Origin: Celeribacter sp. PS-C1
GTDB lineage: Bacteria; Pseudomonadota; Alphaproteobacteria; Rhodobacterales; Rhodobacteraceae
Reading direction: 5' to 3'
Length of the DNA stretch: 37,123 nt
NCBI RefSeq assembly: GCF_019429625.1
Contig: NZ_JAHXRW010000019.1
Span: 1-37,123 of the forward strand
Numbering within the stretch: the first letter of the stretch is position 1; each line of letters begins with the position of its first letter. Below, piece after piece: positions 15,108 through 23,169 of the stretch. Both the position numbers and the translations under genes were made by a program. The notes below the pieces were generated by a model that was not told the DNA's origin, searched no databases, and saw only the letters and a list, made by a program, of their open reading frames with translations.

Positions 15108-16196
15108 TTATGTCCCGCTTTCGGGCGGCGCCCCCTCCCAGGCACGCCCCAAAAGGGCACGGATCGCGTCCCGCTCCACCGGGCGCGGATTCCAATAGGG
15201 GTTCTTCACCGCGATATCCGCCGCACGGTCGAGATCGGTCTCCTCCAGACCGAGATCGCGCAGGGACATGGGCGCGCCGAGTTCCTTGGCAAACTGCCAA
15301 AGTCCCACCCCCAGATCGCCGCCGAACAGATCGGCGAGCGGTTGCAGGGCCTCTTTCGCGGCCCCGGCATTATAAGCCGTCGTATGGGGCAACATGACCG
15401 AATGGGTCTCCGCATGGGGCAGATCGAAGGAGCCGCCCAAGACGTGACAAAGCTTGTGATGCAATGCCATGCCGACAGACCCCAGCACCGTGCCGCACAG
15501 CCACGCGCCATAAAGCGCATCTCCCCGCGCCACCGCATCCGCGGGCGTTTTGACAATCACCGGAAGCGCATCACGCAAGGCCCGCACGCCCTCGACCGCC
15601 ATCATTGACGCGATGGGATTACGGTCCTGCGCATAAACGCCCTCAACCGCATGAGCCATGGCATTGAGCCCCGAGGTGACCGACATGCCGACCGGCAAGC
15701 CAAGTGTCAGTTCCGGATCGTAAATCACCGTTTCCGGCAGGATCGACGCCGCGCGCACCGTGGTTTTCACCCCGTTTTCGGTCTGGCCGAGAATAGGTGT
15801 GACTTCGGACCCAGCATAGGTCGTCGCCACCACAAGCTGCGGGCAGTCGTTGCGATAGGCGATGGCCTTGCCCAGCCCGATGGTCGAGCCGCCGCCAAGT
15901 GCAATGACCCCGTCGGCGCCCGCCGCCACATAGGCTGACATGGCGGTTTCGGTGATCTCGACCGGCGTATGCATGGTGGCATTCGCGAACACACCCGCCG
16001 CCTTGTCGCCCAGTGTTTCGGCCAGAGCGTCGGCATCCGCTTTCTGAAATGGCGTCGAGAGAACAAGCGCGCGTGTCACACTCAAGCGATCAAGTTCGGC
16101 TGCCACGTCGCCACGTTTTCCCGCGCCAAAGACAATCCGTGCCGGGTTGAGGGTGCAGGTAAAGGCCCCCGAATGCTGCGGTGTGTGCTGTGTCAT
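15108..16196 (-). CDS. Maleylacetate reductase (iron-type alcohol dehydrogenase family)
   Basis: This enzyme reduces maleylacetate to 3-oxoadipate with NAD(P)H, the step after hydroxyquinol ring cleavage. It has 362 residues from ATG 16196, chosen because AGGAG lies 6 bp upstream. An earlier ATG at 16235 is less likely. Visible elements are the nucleotide-binding GVIALGGGSTIGLGKAIAYR and the maleylacetate-reductase-type TTYAGSEVTPILGQTENG. The usual metal-site histidines region reads GMALHHKLCHVLGGSFDLPHAETHSVMLPH. The 50-bp gap to the binding-protein gene suggests co-transcription. Confidence 0.92.
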   Translation of the reverse strand: MTQHTPQHSGAFTCTLNPARIVFGAGKRGDVAAELDRLSVTRALVLSTPFQKADADALAETLGDKAAGVFANATMHTPVEITETAMSAYVAAGADGVIALGGGSTIGLGKAIAYRNDCPQLVVATTYAGSEVTPILGQTENGVKTTVRAASILPETVIYDPELTLGLPVGMSVTSGLNAMAHAVEGVYAQDRNPIASMMAVEGVRALRDALPVIVKTPADAVARGDALYGAWLCGTVLGSVGMALHHKLCHVLGGSFDLPHAETHSVMLPHTTAYNAGAAKEALQPLADLFGGDLGVGLWQFAKELGAPMSLRDLGLEETDLDRAADIAVKNPYWNPRPVERDAIRALLGRAWEGAPPESGT

Positions 16197-16366
16197 TTTT
16201 TCTCCTATGTCCATGCCCTCTCCTCCAGACGGCATGGCACTCTCTCACGGACGATAATCGGAAAATCGGGGCAATGGATCACATACGCAAAAGATTACAT
16301 AACCTGAAGTTAAGTTGATTTTGGCGCAATCCGCGCCCTTCCAAAGCGGAAAAGCGCGGTCTTACC
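16197..16366. other. Gap between maleylacetate reductase and monooxygenase genes
   Basis: This is a 170-bp noncoding stretch inside the operon. A GC-rich imperfect hairpin lies near 16332-16361 (CCGCGC / GCGCGG), just after the monooxygenase stop. AT-rich sequence follows towards the reductase gene. It could attenuate transcription or hold an internal promoter. Neither is established. Confidence 0.35.
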
Positions 16367-18013
16367 TTATTCAGCCGCAAGCTTTTCCGGCGCATCAACT
16401 TTCAGCAAAGTCATGATTTTGCTGAATTTCTCACGCAGCTCCCCGGGCGTCTTCGCAACCAGAGCCACATAGAAATCCGGGCGGATTAGAACATAGCGCG
16501 CGTCGATAGCATCGAGCCATGTTTTGAACGTGCCTTCTACATCAACCACATCCGTTCCCGCGCCCTCTGGCAGCAGCGTGACGGTCATGCCGTCAAGACC
16601 TGCGAGTTGTTCCGCCTGAACCGTACTCAGTGCTGCGGCCGGATCGTTTTCATAGCCGATCAGCACCCAGCCCTGCCCCACGACCTGATCGAACCGGTCG
16701 CGGTAGCCCGCGCTTTCCACAACGCCCTGCACCGACAATTCCCCGGCATGGGCACTGTTTTGGTCCCAGATCCCCTGTCCCAACTGACAGATGTCGGTCG
16801 GCACCGGCGTGTTGTCCCGCTCCTCAAGCTCCGCCTTCATCTGCGCATCGCGCGCCGCGGCTTCTGCCTCGTCATTGATACAAATGATCTGGCCCAGCAT
16901 CTGGCTGAAGTCGATGTAATGTTTGGCGTGCTCCATACGCTCGGAACTGTAACTGTCGAGCACCTCCATCGGGAATTTGCCCTCCAGAATGCCGTTGAGA
17001 CGCCAGGCCATTGCCAGCGCATCGCGCACCCCGGCACACATACCCTCCCCCGCGAAGGGCGGCATAAGATGGGCGGCATCGCCCCCGATCAGACAACGCC
17101 CCTTGTTCCATTCTTTCGCCCAGCGGGCTTGAAACCGATACACGGCGGCGCGCTCCAGTTCGGAGTTCTCCGGCGTCAGCCCCCAAGGCTCCATGAGCTT
17201 CCAAGCCTCTTCTGGCTTTTGCAGATCTTCCGCGCACTCATGCGGCAGAACCATGAACTCCCAGCGCCGCCGAACCGGACCGCCGACCACCGGTCCCGGC
17301 CCGCCCGGCACCACGGTGGTCGGGCGTTTCGGATCGCAAAGCTGCCATTGCGCTGGCTGGTTCGGGTGGGCCGCGACGTAATCGAATTGCGGGATCATAT
17401 CGAGGATCAGCCAATCGAAAAAATAGCCCTTGTCCTCATTTTCGATCTCCAGAGCGTCGCGCACGAAACTATTCGCGCCGTCTGTGCCCGCAACGAATTT
17501 GGCGCGGATCGTCCGGGTTTCGCCATCGAGTCCGACCTCTTCCGGGGTGCGGCGCAGGGTCAGGGTCACGCCATCGGCGTCCTGTTCCAGCGCCTCGCCG
17601 CTCCAACCGCGCAGAATGGTCACCGTCGGCAAGTCCGCCGCAATCGCCAACAGACGCTTTTCCAGCTCCGGCTGATTGAACCAATAGCGCACTCTCCAAC
17701 CCGAGGCCGACTGGCTTTGCCAATCGACGATCTGGATGTTTTCGCCGTCGCGGTTTTTCCAATAATAAAGCTCGTCGTGATAGGAGATCGCGTCATCGCT
17801 TTCTGCATTGATCCCCAGCGTGGCGAGGATGCGGGCGATCTCATGGTCAAAGGTGACGGCACGCGGCAACGGATAATGCGTGGTCCAGCGTTCGATCAAC
17901 GTGACCTTTTTGCCCTTTTGGCCGAGCAAAATGGCCAGAAGCGTGCCCACGGGCCCCGCGCCTACGATAGCGACATCGGTCTGAAAACCGACCTGTTGGG
18001 TCGATGCAGTCAT
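16367..18013 (-). CDS. FAD-dependent phenol monooxygenase, probable resorcinol-type hydroxylase
   Basis: This group A flavin monooxygenase has 548 residues. The start chosen is ATG 18013 behind GGAGGAAATC; the frame is open further upstream but without a comparable site. The FAD motifs are GxGxxG in VAIVGAGPVGTLLAILLG, DG in AGTDGANSFVRDALE, and GD in KGRCLIGGDAAHLMPPFAGEG. The C-terminal thioredoxin-like domain is typical of the MhpA/PheA branch. Gene order (TetR regulator, hydroxylase, maleylacetate reductase, hydroxyquinol dioxygenase) parallels the resorcinol operon described in Corynebacterium glutamicum. Resorcinol or a related meta-phenol is therefore the best guess for the substrate. 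A 3-(3-hydroxyphenyl)propionate-type substrate is possible. Confidence 0.85.
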   Translation of the reverse strand: MTASTQQVGFQTDVAIVGAGPVGTLLAILLGQKGKKVTLIERWTTHYPLPRAVTFDHEIARILATLGINAESDDAISYHDELYYWKNRDGENIQIVDWQSQSASGWRVRYWFNQPELEKRLLAIAADLPTVTILRGWSGEALEQDADGVTLTLRRTPEEVGLDGETRTIRAKFVAGTDGANSFVRDALEIENEDKGYFFDWLILDMIPQFDYVAAHPNQPAQWQLCDPKRPTTVVPGGPGPVVGGPVRRRWEFMVLPHECAEDLQKPEEAWKLMEPWGLTPENSELERAAVYRFQARWAKEWNKGRCLIGGDAAHLMPPFAGEGMCAGVRDALAMAWRLNGILEGKFPMEVLDSYSSERMEHAKHYIDFSQMLGQIICINDEAEAAARDAQMKAELEERDNTPVPTDICQLGQGIWDQNSAHAGELSVQGVVESAGYRDRFDQVVGQGWVLIGYENDPAAALSTVQAEQLAGLDGMTVTLLPEGAGTDVVDVEGTFKTWLDAIDARYVLIRPDFYVALVAKTPGELREKFSKIMTLLKVDAPEKLAAE

Positions 18014-18328
18014 GATTTCCTCCCTGAAATCCTCCGGTGGCGGTCCCCCGCCGTGGCATGTCATGCCGAAATGCGATTTTTATCCGCCGGGCACCTCATC
18101 CTCTTTGAAGCGTATCCGGCCTGTGTCTTTAGCGTGGCGTAAAAGTGAATTCTCGTCAACTTTGAGTTTTCGTCATTTTATTTTTCCCTAAAGGATTGAG
18201 AGGAAAAGAGTTTCCCGCCCATTTCCCAGAGACAGGCCATCAGTCAGCCGCGACAGATATTGCAGTCGCCGTTGAGAATGGTGATGAAAATGAATATGAT
18301 TCGTTTATGAATACACACGGGACATCCG
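18014..18328. promoter_or_regulatory. Divergent promoter region, monooxygenase / TetR regulator
   Basis: This is a 315-bp noncoding stretch between divergent genes. AT-rich sequence lies at 18130-18200, including TTGACG on the minus strand (a possible -35 box), with near-repeats TTCTCGTCA and TTTTCGTCA on the plus strand. A small dyad GAATATGATTC (18292-18302) lies 27 bp before the regulator start and could be an operator. No site is proven by sequence alone. Confidence 0.45.
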
Positions 18329-18982
18329 ATGATCGAAAGCGAAGACAACCCAAAGCCCGAAGGCCGCGTCGCGCGCCGTCAAAGGCGTAATCGCACCGCT
18401 CTGATTACCGCTGCGCGCGATATCATGGCCGAAAAAGGTGTCGATGCGGCGACCATGCTTGAGATCGCGGAGCATGCAGACGTGGGCGCAGGAACGGTCT
18501 ACAACTATTTCAAATCAAAGGATGAACTGGCCATCGCCGTGCTTGAGAGCCTGATGCATGAGCTGGGGAGACGGATCGAAATGGTCACCGACACCTTTGA
18601 TGATCCGGCACAGGTCTATGCCTTTGGCATCCGCACCGTGCTCGACACTGCGACGACCGATCCGCGTTGGGAACAGATGCTGCACCGCGCCGAGGTGATC
18701 GCCGATGCGATGTATCGCACCATCGGCCCCTTTGCGATCCGGGACCTTAAAAACGCCGTGTCCGCCGGACGGTTTCGCGAAAGCGACCCTGCCATGATCT
18801 GGCGCCTCACCGCCCACACCATCATCGGTGCGAGCCTTGCCGTGACGGGGGGGGAGCTCCCCTCGGACAGTAAAGTTCAGATCGTCGCGCGACTGCTCTG
18901 CATGGCAGGGAGCGATGGCGAGAGTGCCGAGGAACTGGCCGCTCGCCCTCTGCCCGAGTTGCCTCCTGCGCCCAGCGAATAG
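18329..18982 (+). CDS. TetR-family transcriptional regulator
   Basis: The product is 217 residues. The N-terminal TetR helix-turn-helix spans residues ~20-65 (RTALITAARDIMAEKGVDAATMLEIAEHADVGAGTVYNYFKSKDEL). The rest is the variable ligand-binding domain. It is transcribed away from the hydroxyquinol operon and shares its promoter region, so it most likely represses that operon until an aromatic inducer binds. A poor ribosome binding site precedes ATG 18329. A short open frame at 18196 is in another phase and does not look coding. Confidence 0.9.
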   Translation: MIESEDNPKPEGRVARRQRRNRTALITAARDIMAEKGVDAATMLEIAEHADVGAGTVYNYFKSKDELAIAVLESLMHELGRRIEMVTDTFDDPAQVYAFGIRTVLDTATTDPRWEQMLHRAEVIADAMYRTIGPFAIRDLKNAVSAGRFRESDPAMIWRLTAHTIIGASLAVTGGELPSDSKVQIVARLLCMAGSDGESAEELAARPLPELPPAPSE

Positions 18983-18988
18983 CTCTCA

Positions 18989-19939
18989 TTAAGGGCGGCG
19001 TTTCGAGAGTTGGTTTTCCCGCTCCATCCGCCGTTCGAGATGTTCGCATTCGGTTTTCAGAAATTTGATCAGGGACTTACCCACCGGCGTGAGTCGCTCA
19101 CCCTTGCGTGTCAGCACACCAAGCGCACGATCAGGATGTTCGACCTTGATCGGCAGGGAGACGATATTGCCCTGATTCTGCATCAGATAAACCACCGAAT
19201 AGGGCAGCACCGTGAGACAGTTCGACCGCGCCAGAAAGCTTGAGATCGAAGCCAAAGTGCCGCCTGAAAAGGTGAATTGGAAATTCTCGCTGCCGATCGA
19301 CAGGATCGCGCGTTTGAGATCGCGAAACAGCGGGCTGTCAGCGGGCGGTGCGACCCAAGAATAGGCGTCGATCTCTGCCAAAGTGATCGGTCCACGCCGG
19401 GTCAAAGGATGGCCTTTGCGGCAGGCGATGACATTGCGTCCTTCGAGAAGTGGCTGGAAATCGAGATCAATCGGCGTGTGCCGCACCTGCATCGGCAGGA
19501 TTGCCATATCCAGCGTCTTGTTCCGGAGTTTGCTCACGAGACTGTCGAAATAGCCATAGGTCTGTTCGAACTGCGCCCCGCCGATCTGATCCTGAAACTC
19601 GGCGAGCATGGTGGTGATCACCCCGTCCATGAACAAAGGCGTGCCGCCGATGCGCAGATGACCGGCATGACCTTTCTTGAAATTGTCGACCAGTACGCTC
19701 GCTTCGCGATTCAGGTTATGCATTCTGAGCCCGATTTCCGCGAGCGTGCGCCCGAATTCCGTCGGCGTCAGCGGACGGCGGCCCGGCTCGAACAGGGGCA
19801 TGCCCAGACGCTTTTCAAAATTGGAAATGGTCCGGGAAACAGAGGGTTGGGATTTTCCCATCGCCTCTGCGCCTTCGGTCAGACCGCCTTTTTCGACGAT
19901 CATGGCAAGGATTTCGAGATGTTCACTGTCTATCTTCAT
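18989..19939 (-). CDS. LysR-family transcriptional regulator
   Basis: The product is 316 residues. The N-terminal winged HTH (MKIDSEHLEILAMIVEKGGLTEGAEAMGKSQPSVSRTISNFEKRLGMPLFE) is followed by the two-lobed effector domain, starting near residue 90 (GHLRIGGTPLFMDGVIT). It is convergent with the TetR gene (6 bp apart) and divergent from the TfdB-like hydroxylase at 20116, its probable target. LysR activators next to phenol hydroxylase genes commonly respond to an aromatic intermediate. The effector here is unknown. Confidence 0.92.
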   Translation of the reverse strand: MKIDSEHLEILAMIVEKGGLTEGAEAMGKSQPSVSRTISNFEKRLGMPLFEPGRRPLTPTEFGRTLAEIGLRMHNLNREASVLVDNFKKGHAGHLRIGGTPLFMDGVITTMLAEFQDQIGGAQFEQTYGYFDSLVSKLRNKTLDMAILPMQVRHTPIDLDFQPLLEGRNVIACRKGHPLTRRGPITLAEIDAYSWVAPPADSPLFRDLKRAILSIGSENFQFTFSGGTLASISSFLARSNCLTVLPYSVVYLMQNQGNIVSLPIKVEHPDRALGVLTRKGERLTPVGKSLIKFLKTECEHLERRMERENQLSKRRP

Positions 19940-20115
19940 AACAAAAGGAGATATTATTCAGGAGCACTTTAAAAGCCACAAAAAAATCTCGACCCTATTG
20001 TCGCATCTAACGGAGCGGATCGTCCGACAAGTCCCGGGTTGAGGAGCCCGGCCCGTCATAAAGGAGGACCGCACGGCCATAAACCGCACAGACGTCACTT
20101 AGGGAGGAGACGCAT

Positions 20116-21873
20116 ATGTCCGATTACGAAACGGATGTTCTCATCATTGGCACCGGCCCCGCCGGATCTGCCACGGCTGCACTTTTGTCCAGCTACGGCA
20201 TCGAGAACATGGTGGTGAACCGCTACCGCTGGCTCGCCAACACGCCGCGTGCTCATATCACCAACCAACGCACAATGGAGGTCCTGCGCGATCTTGGCCG
20301 AGAGGTCGAGGATGAGGCCTATCTGCATGCCACGCACAAAGACCTGATGGGTGAAAATATCTTTTGCGAAAGCCTCGCGGGCGAGGAAATCGGCCGGATG
20401 AAGGCCTGGGGCAATCATCCGCTCTCGGCGGCAGAGCACAAGATGTCCTCACCCTCGATGATGAATGACCTGCCGCAGACATTCATGGAGCCGATCCTGT
20501 TCAAAACCGCCTGTCAGCGCGGCACACAGGCGAAAATGTCGACCCAGTATCTCAGCCACGAACAGGACGCAGAGGGCGTGACCACCACCTGTCTCGACCG
20601 TCTATCGGGCAAGGAATTCACCATCCGCTCGAAATATCTCGTGGGCGCCGACGGGGCGAAATCACTGGTCGCCGAACAGCTTGGCCTGCCCTTCGAGGGG
20701 CAGATGGGTGTGGGCGGATCAATGAATATCCTGTTCAAGGCCGATCTTTCGAAATATGTCGCCCACCGCCCCTCCGTTCTCTATTGGGTGATGCAGCCCG
20801 GCGCGGATGTCGGCGGCATCGGCATGGGGCTGGTGCGCATGGTGCGGCCTTGGAATGAATGGCTGATCGTCTGGGGCTATGACATCAACGGGCCGGAACC
20901 CGAGGTGACCGAAGAGCTGGCCACCGGCGTCGCGCGTCAGCTGATCGGCGACCCGGAGTTGAAGATCGAGCTACTTAGCGCCAACACCTGGACCGTGAAC
21001 AACTATTACGCCACCGAACTGTCCAAGGGTCGCGTGTTTTGCATGGGTGACGCGATCCACCGGCATCCGCCTTCGAACGGGCTGGGATCGAACACGTCCA
21101 TTCAGGACAGTTTCAACCTTGCGTGGAAACTTGCCATGGTGCTCAAGGGGCAAGCGGGCGCGGCGCTGCTCGACAGCTACACCACAGAACGTGCGCCGGT
21201 GGCGAAACAGATCGTCACCCGTGCCAACAAGTCGATCGGCGAGACCGGTCCGATCTTTGACGCGCTTGGCATGAGCGAAGGGGTCGATCCGGTACAGATG
21301 CAGAAAAACCTTGAGGCGCGTTGTGATGGCACCTCGGCGGCAGAGAAACAGCGCGAGGCGATCCGCAAGGCCATCGCCTTCAAGAAATATGAATTCGACG
21401 CCCACGGGGTCGAGATGAACCAGCGTTACCGGTCTGACGCGGTGGTTCCCGACGGTCAGGTGGAACCCGATTTCGAACTGGACGCCGAGCTGCATTACCA
21501 GCCGACCACATGGCCCGGCGCACGCCTGCCCCACACATGGCTTTACGCCAAAGACGGGGAAGAAGTCTCCTCTCTCGATCTCTGCGGCCATGGCAAGTTC
21601 ACCGTCTTAACCGGACTGGGCGGCGAGGCCTGGTGCGCGGCGGCAACAGAGCTATCCAAAGAGATGGGGATCGAGATCACCTGTCACGTCATCGGCCCGC
21701 GTCTGCCCTTTATGGATCACAGCGGAGACTGGGCGCGCGCCAGCGAGATCACCGACACCGGCTGTCTTCTTGTGCGCCCTGACCATCATGTGGCTTGGCG
21801 AAGCGACACGCTCATGGATACTCCCAAAGGCACACTCCAACGCGTGCTGCGCCAGATACTGGCGCGCGACTAA
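20116..21873 (+). CDS. TfdB-like FAD-dependent phenol hydroxylase
   Basis: The product is 585 residues, close to 2,4-dichlorophenol 6-monooxygenase (TfdB, ~598). It converts a phenol to a catechol with NADPH and O2. FAD motifs are DVLIIGTGPAGSATAALLSS near the start, GADGAKSLVAEQLGL around residue 185, and VFCMGDAIHRHPPSNGLGSN followed by QDSFNLAWKLAMVL around 310. The C-terminal thioredoxin-like domain starts near 480. The start has GGGAGGAG 7 bp upstream. It stands alone between the LysR gene and two hairpins. No catechol-specific ring-cleavage gene is adjacent, so its product may be cleaved elsewhere or feed the intradiol dioxygenase here. The chlorophenol preference is not shown by the sequence. 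Confidence 0.88.
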   Translation: MSDYETDVLIIGTGPAGSATAALLSSYGIENMVVNRYRWLANTPRAHITNQRTMEVLRDLGREVEDEAYLHATHKDLMGENIFCESLAGEEIGRMKAWGNHPLSAAEHKMSSPSMMNDLPQTFMEPILFKTACQRGTQAKMSTQYLSHEQDAEGVTTTCLDRLSGKEFTIRSKYLVGADGAKSLVAEQLGLPFEGQMGVGGSMNILFKADLSKYVAHRPSVLYWVMQPGADVGGIGMGLVRMVRPWNEWLIVWGYDINGPEPEVTEELATGVARQLIGDPELKIELLSANTWTVNNYYATELSKGRVFCMGDAIHRHPPSNGLGSNTSIQDSFNLAWKLAMVLKGQAGAALLDSYTTERAPVAKQIVTRANKSIGETGPIFDALGMSEGVDPVQMQKNLEARCDGTSAAEKQREAIRKAIAFKKYEFDAHGVEMNQRYRSDAVVPDGQVEPDFELDAELHYQPTTWPGARLPHTWLYAKDGEEVSSLDLCGHGKFTVLTGLGGEAWCAAATELSKEMGIEITCHVIGPRLPFMDHSGDWARASEITDTGCLLVRPDHHVAWRSDTLMDTPKGTLQRVLRQILARD

Positions 21874-21890
21874 CATTCGCGGCCATTCCC

Positions 21891-21932
21891 AACCTATCGC
21901 AAAACCTGCACCACAGGTTCTTGCGGTAGGTT
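21891..21932 (+). terminator. Long hairpin after TfdB-like gene
   Basis: The 42-nt structure has outer arms AACCTATCGCAA / TTGCGGTAGGTT (one G-T pair) and inner arms AACCTG / CAGGTT around CACCA. It lies 18 bp past the stop. No T-run follows, so it may be a terminator stem or an mRNA-stabilising structure. Confidence 0.6.
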
Positions 21933-21959
21933 AAAGGATTCCATCAAACGCATTCGATT

Positions 21960-21985
21960 TTCCCGTTCGGAATGGCGAACGGGAA
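21960..21985. terminator. Hairpin, possible bidirectional terminator
   Basis: There is a perfect 10-bp stem TTCCCGTTCG / CGAACGGGAA with a 6-nt loop, flanked by ATTT on the left and TGTTT on the right. It stands between the TfdB-like gene and the IS6 element. Confidence 0.55.
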
Positions 21986-22071
21986 TGTTTCGCATGATGG
22001 TGGTGTCATTTGTGGACGGCTCCAGTTTTGCAAGGGATTTCTTGAGTATAGTGGTTCGAAGCAGGTTGCGG

Positions 22072-22890
22072 GGTTCTGTCGCAAACTTTATCAGGGAGTG
22101 CAGAACAGCCTTTCAGCGGACACACTTATGCTGCGAGGGAGGCGAATTGCTGGAAGCCCGATTTCCCATTCGCGGCGATTTGACCTTTACGGATCATGTG
22201 CGCGGTTTCGATCCCAGCCAGCGTCGCAGCTGCTGAGTGAAACGCTTTGAAGCCAAGTGTTGGGCGCGTGATCCGCTTGATGAAACGATGGTCCTGTTCG
22301 ACCATGTTGTTCAAATATTTGCTCTGCATGATCCGGATCAACCGTCGGCTGCCCGTAAATTTGCGGATCACGTTCACGGCCTGAAGCCCCGCCAGATTGG
22401 CGCCGCTCTTGTCGATAGCAACGCGATCAGGCGTGCCATTCGTTGAAATCGCACGTTTGAAGAAACGGCGTGCGGCAGCCTTGTCCCGCTTTGCAGAGAG
22501 CATGAAATCAAGGGTTCGGCCGTCCCGATCAACGGCACGATAAAGATAGGCCCACTGGCCTTTGACCTGGACATAGGTTTCATCCATCCGCCACGAGTTG
22601 GCTGTCTAACGCTTTCGCTTTTGTGCCTCGGCTGCGAGATCTGTCGAAAATTTCACCACCCACCTGTTCAGTGTCGCATGGTCAACATCGACACCACGCT
22701 CTGCCATGATCTCCTCCAGATCCCGGTAAGAAACCGCGTATCTGACATAGAAGTACACCGCGTAAAGGATCACGCTCTCGGGGTAATGCACCCCTTTGAA
22801 ACTTGTCGCCATTCTGCCCGCCTGTTCTTTTTACGCAACGGCATATCGGCCATCACGCAGAAACCGATATACAAAGTTTGCGACAGAACC
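22072..22890 (-). mobile_element. IS6-family element (819 bp), internal copy
   Basis: It has perfect 18-bp terminal inverted repeats GGTTCTGTCGCAAACTTT (22072-22089) and the inverse at 22873-22890, with a single transposase frame in between. It belongs to a different IS6 subgroup from the copies at the window ends, whose terminus reads GGCATTGTCAGG. No 8-bp target duplication is seen (GGTTGCGG versus TTGCGCAG), as happens after IS6-mediated deletion or recombination. Confidence 0.9.
22126..22812 (-). pseudogene. IS6-family transposase with an in-frame amber stop
   Basis: The frame encodes a full-length IS6 DDE transposase (~228 codons) but has TAG at 22606-22608. The first part (MATSFKGVHYPESVILYAVYF...AAEAQKRKR) holds the HTH. 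After the TAG the same frame goes straight on with TANSWRMDETYVQVKG (first Asp), RVAIDKSG (second Asp) and NMVEQDHRFIK (Glu). A single base change, for example CAG to TAG, explains the break. It should be inactive unless the stop is suppressed. Confidence 0.88.
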
Positions 22891-23122
22891 TTGCGCAGAC
22901 CAATGGGGTCTGACCCCAGTTGTATCGTCTCAGCGCATGGTCGAGATATTTTCGCAGAACGTGTCATTATCGCGTCCCATCAAACGGTGCGATCATGGGC
23001 CGTAAACAGGCTTTGGTGGGCTGTCGCTCGGGAGGGGTTTGTGCTTTAGGTCCTTGTTCAGACCCGCTGCGAACATCGTGCCGTGGTGATGGAAATGTCG
23101 CACGACATCGCGCCACTTAAAA
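22891..23122. other. Noncoding stretch between IS6 and the ALDH operon end
   Basis: No convincing gene lies here. Close to the IS border is a perfect dyad TGGGGTC-T-GACCCCA (22904-22918). The remainder has no recognised similarity in any frame. Confidence 0.5.
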
Positions 23123-23153
23123 GGTCAGCGGCGCACCTCTGCGCACCGCTGAT
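23123..23153 (-). terminator. Rho-independent terminator of the Baeyer-Villiger operon
   Basis: Reading the minus strand, the ALDH stop is followed by a GC-rich stem (ATCAGCGGTGCGCA / TGCGCCGCTGAC, one bulge) around GAGG, then CCTTTTAAG. Position and T-run fit an intrinsic terminator for the long operon. Confidence 0.75.
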
Positions 23154-23169
23154 CGTGTCCTGTCCGATT

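Noticed and set aside
22064-22898. TTGCG on both sides of the internal IS6 element as a target duplication
   Set aside because: Only five bases match and they are offset relative to the element ends. IS6 elements normally make 8-bp repeats, and the flanking 8-mers differ.
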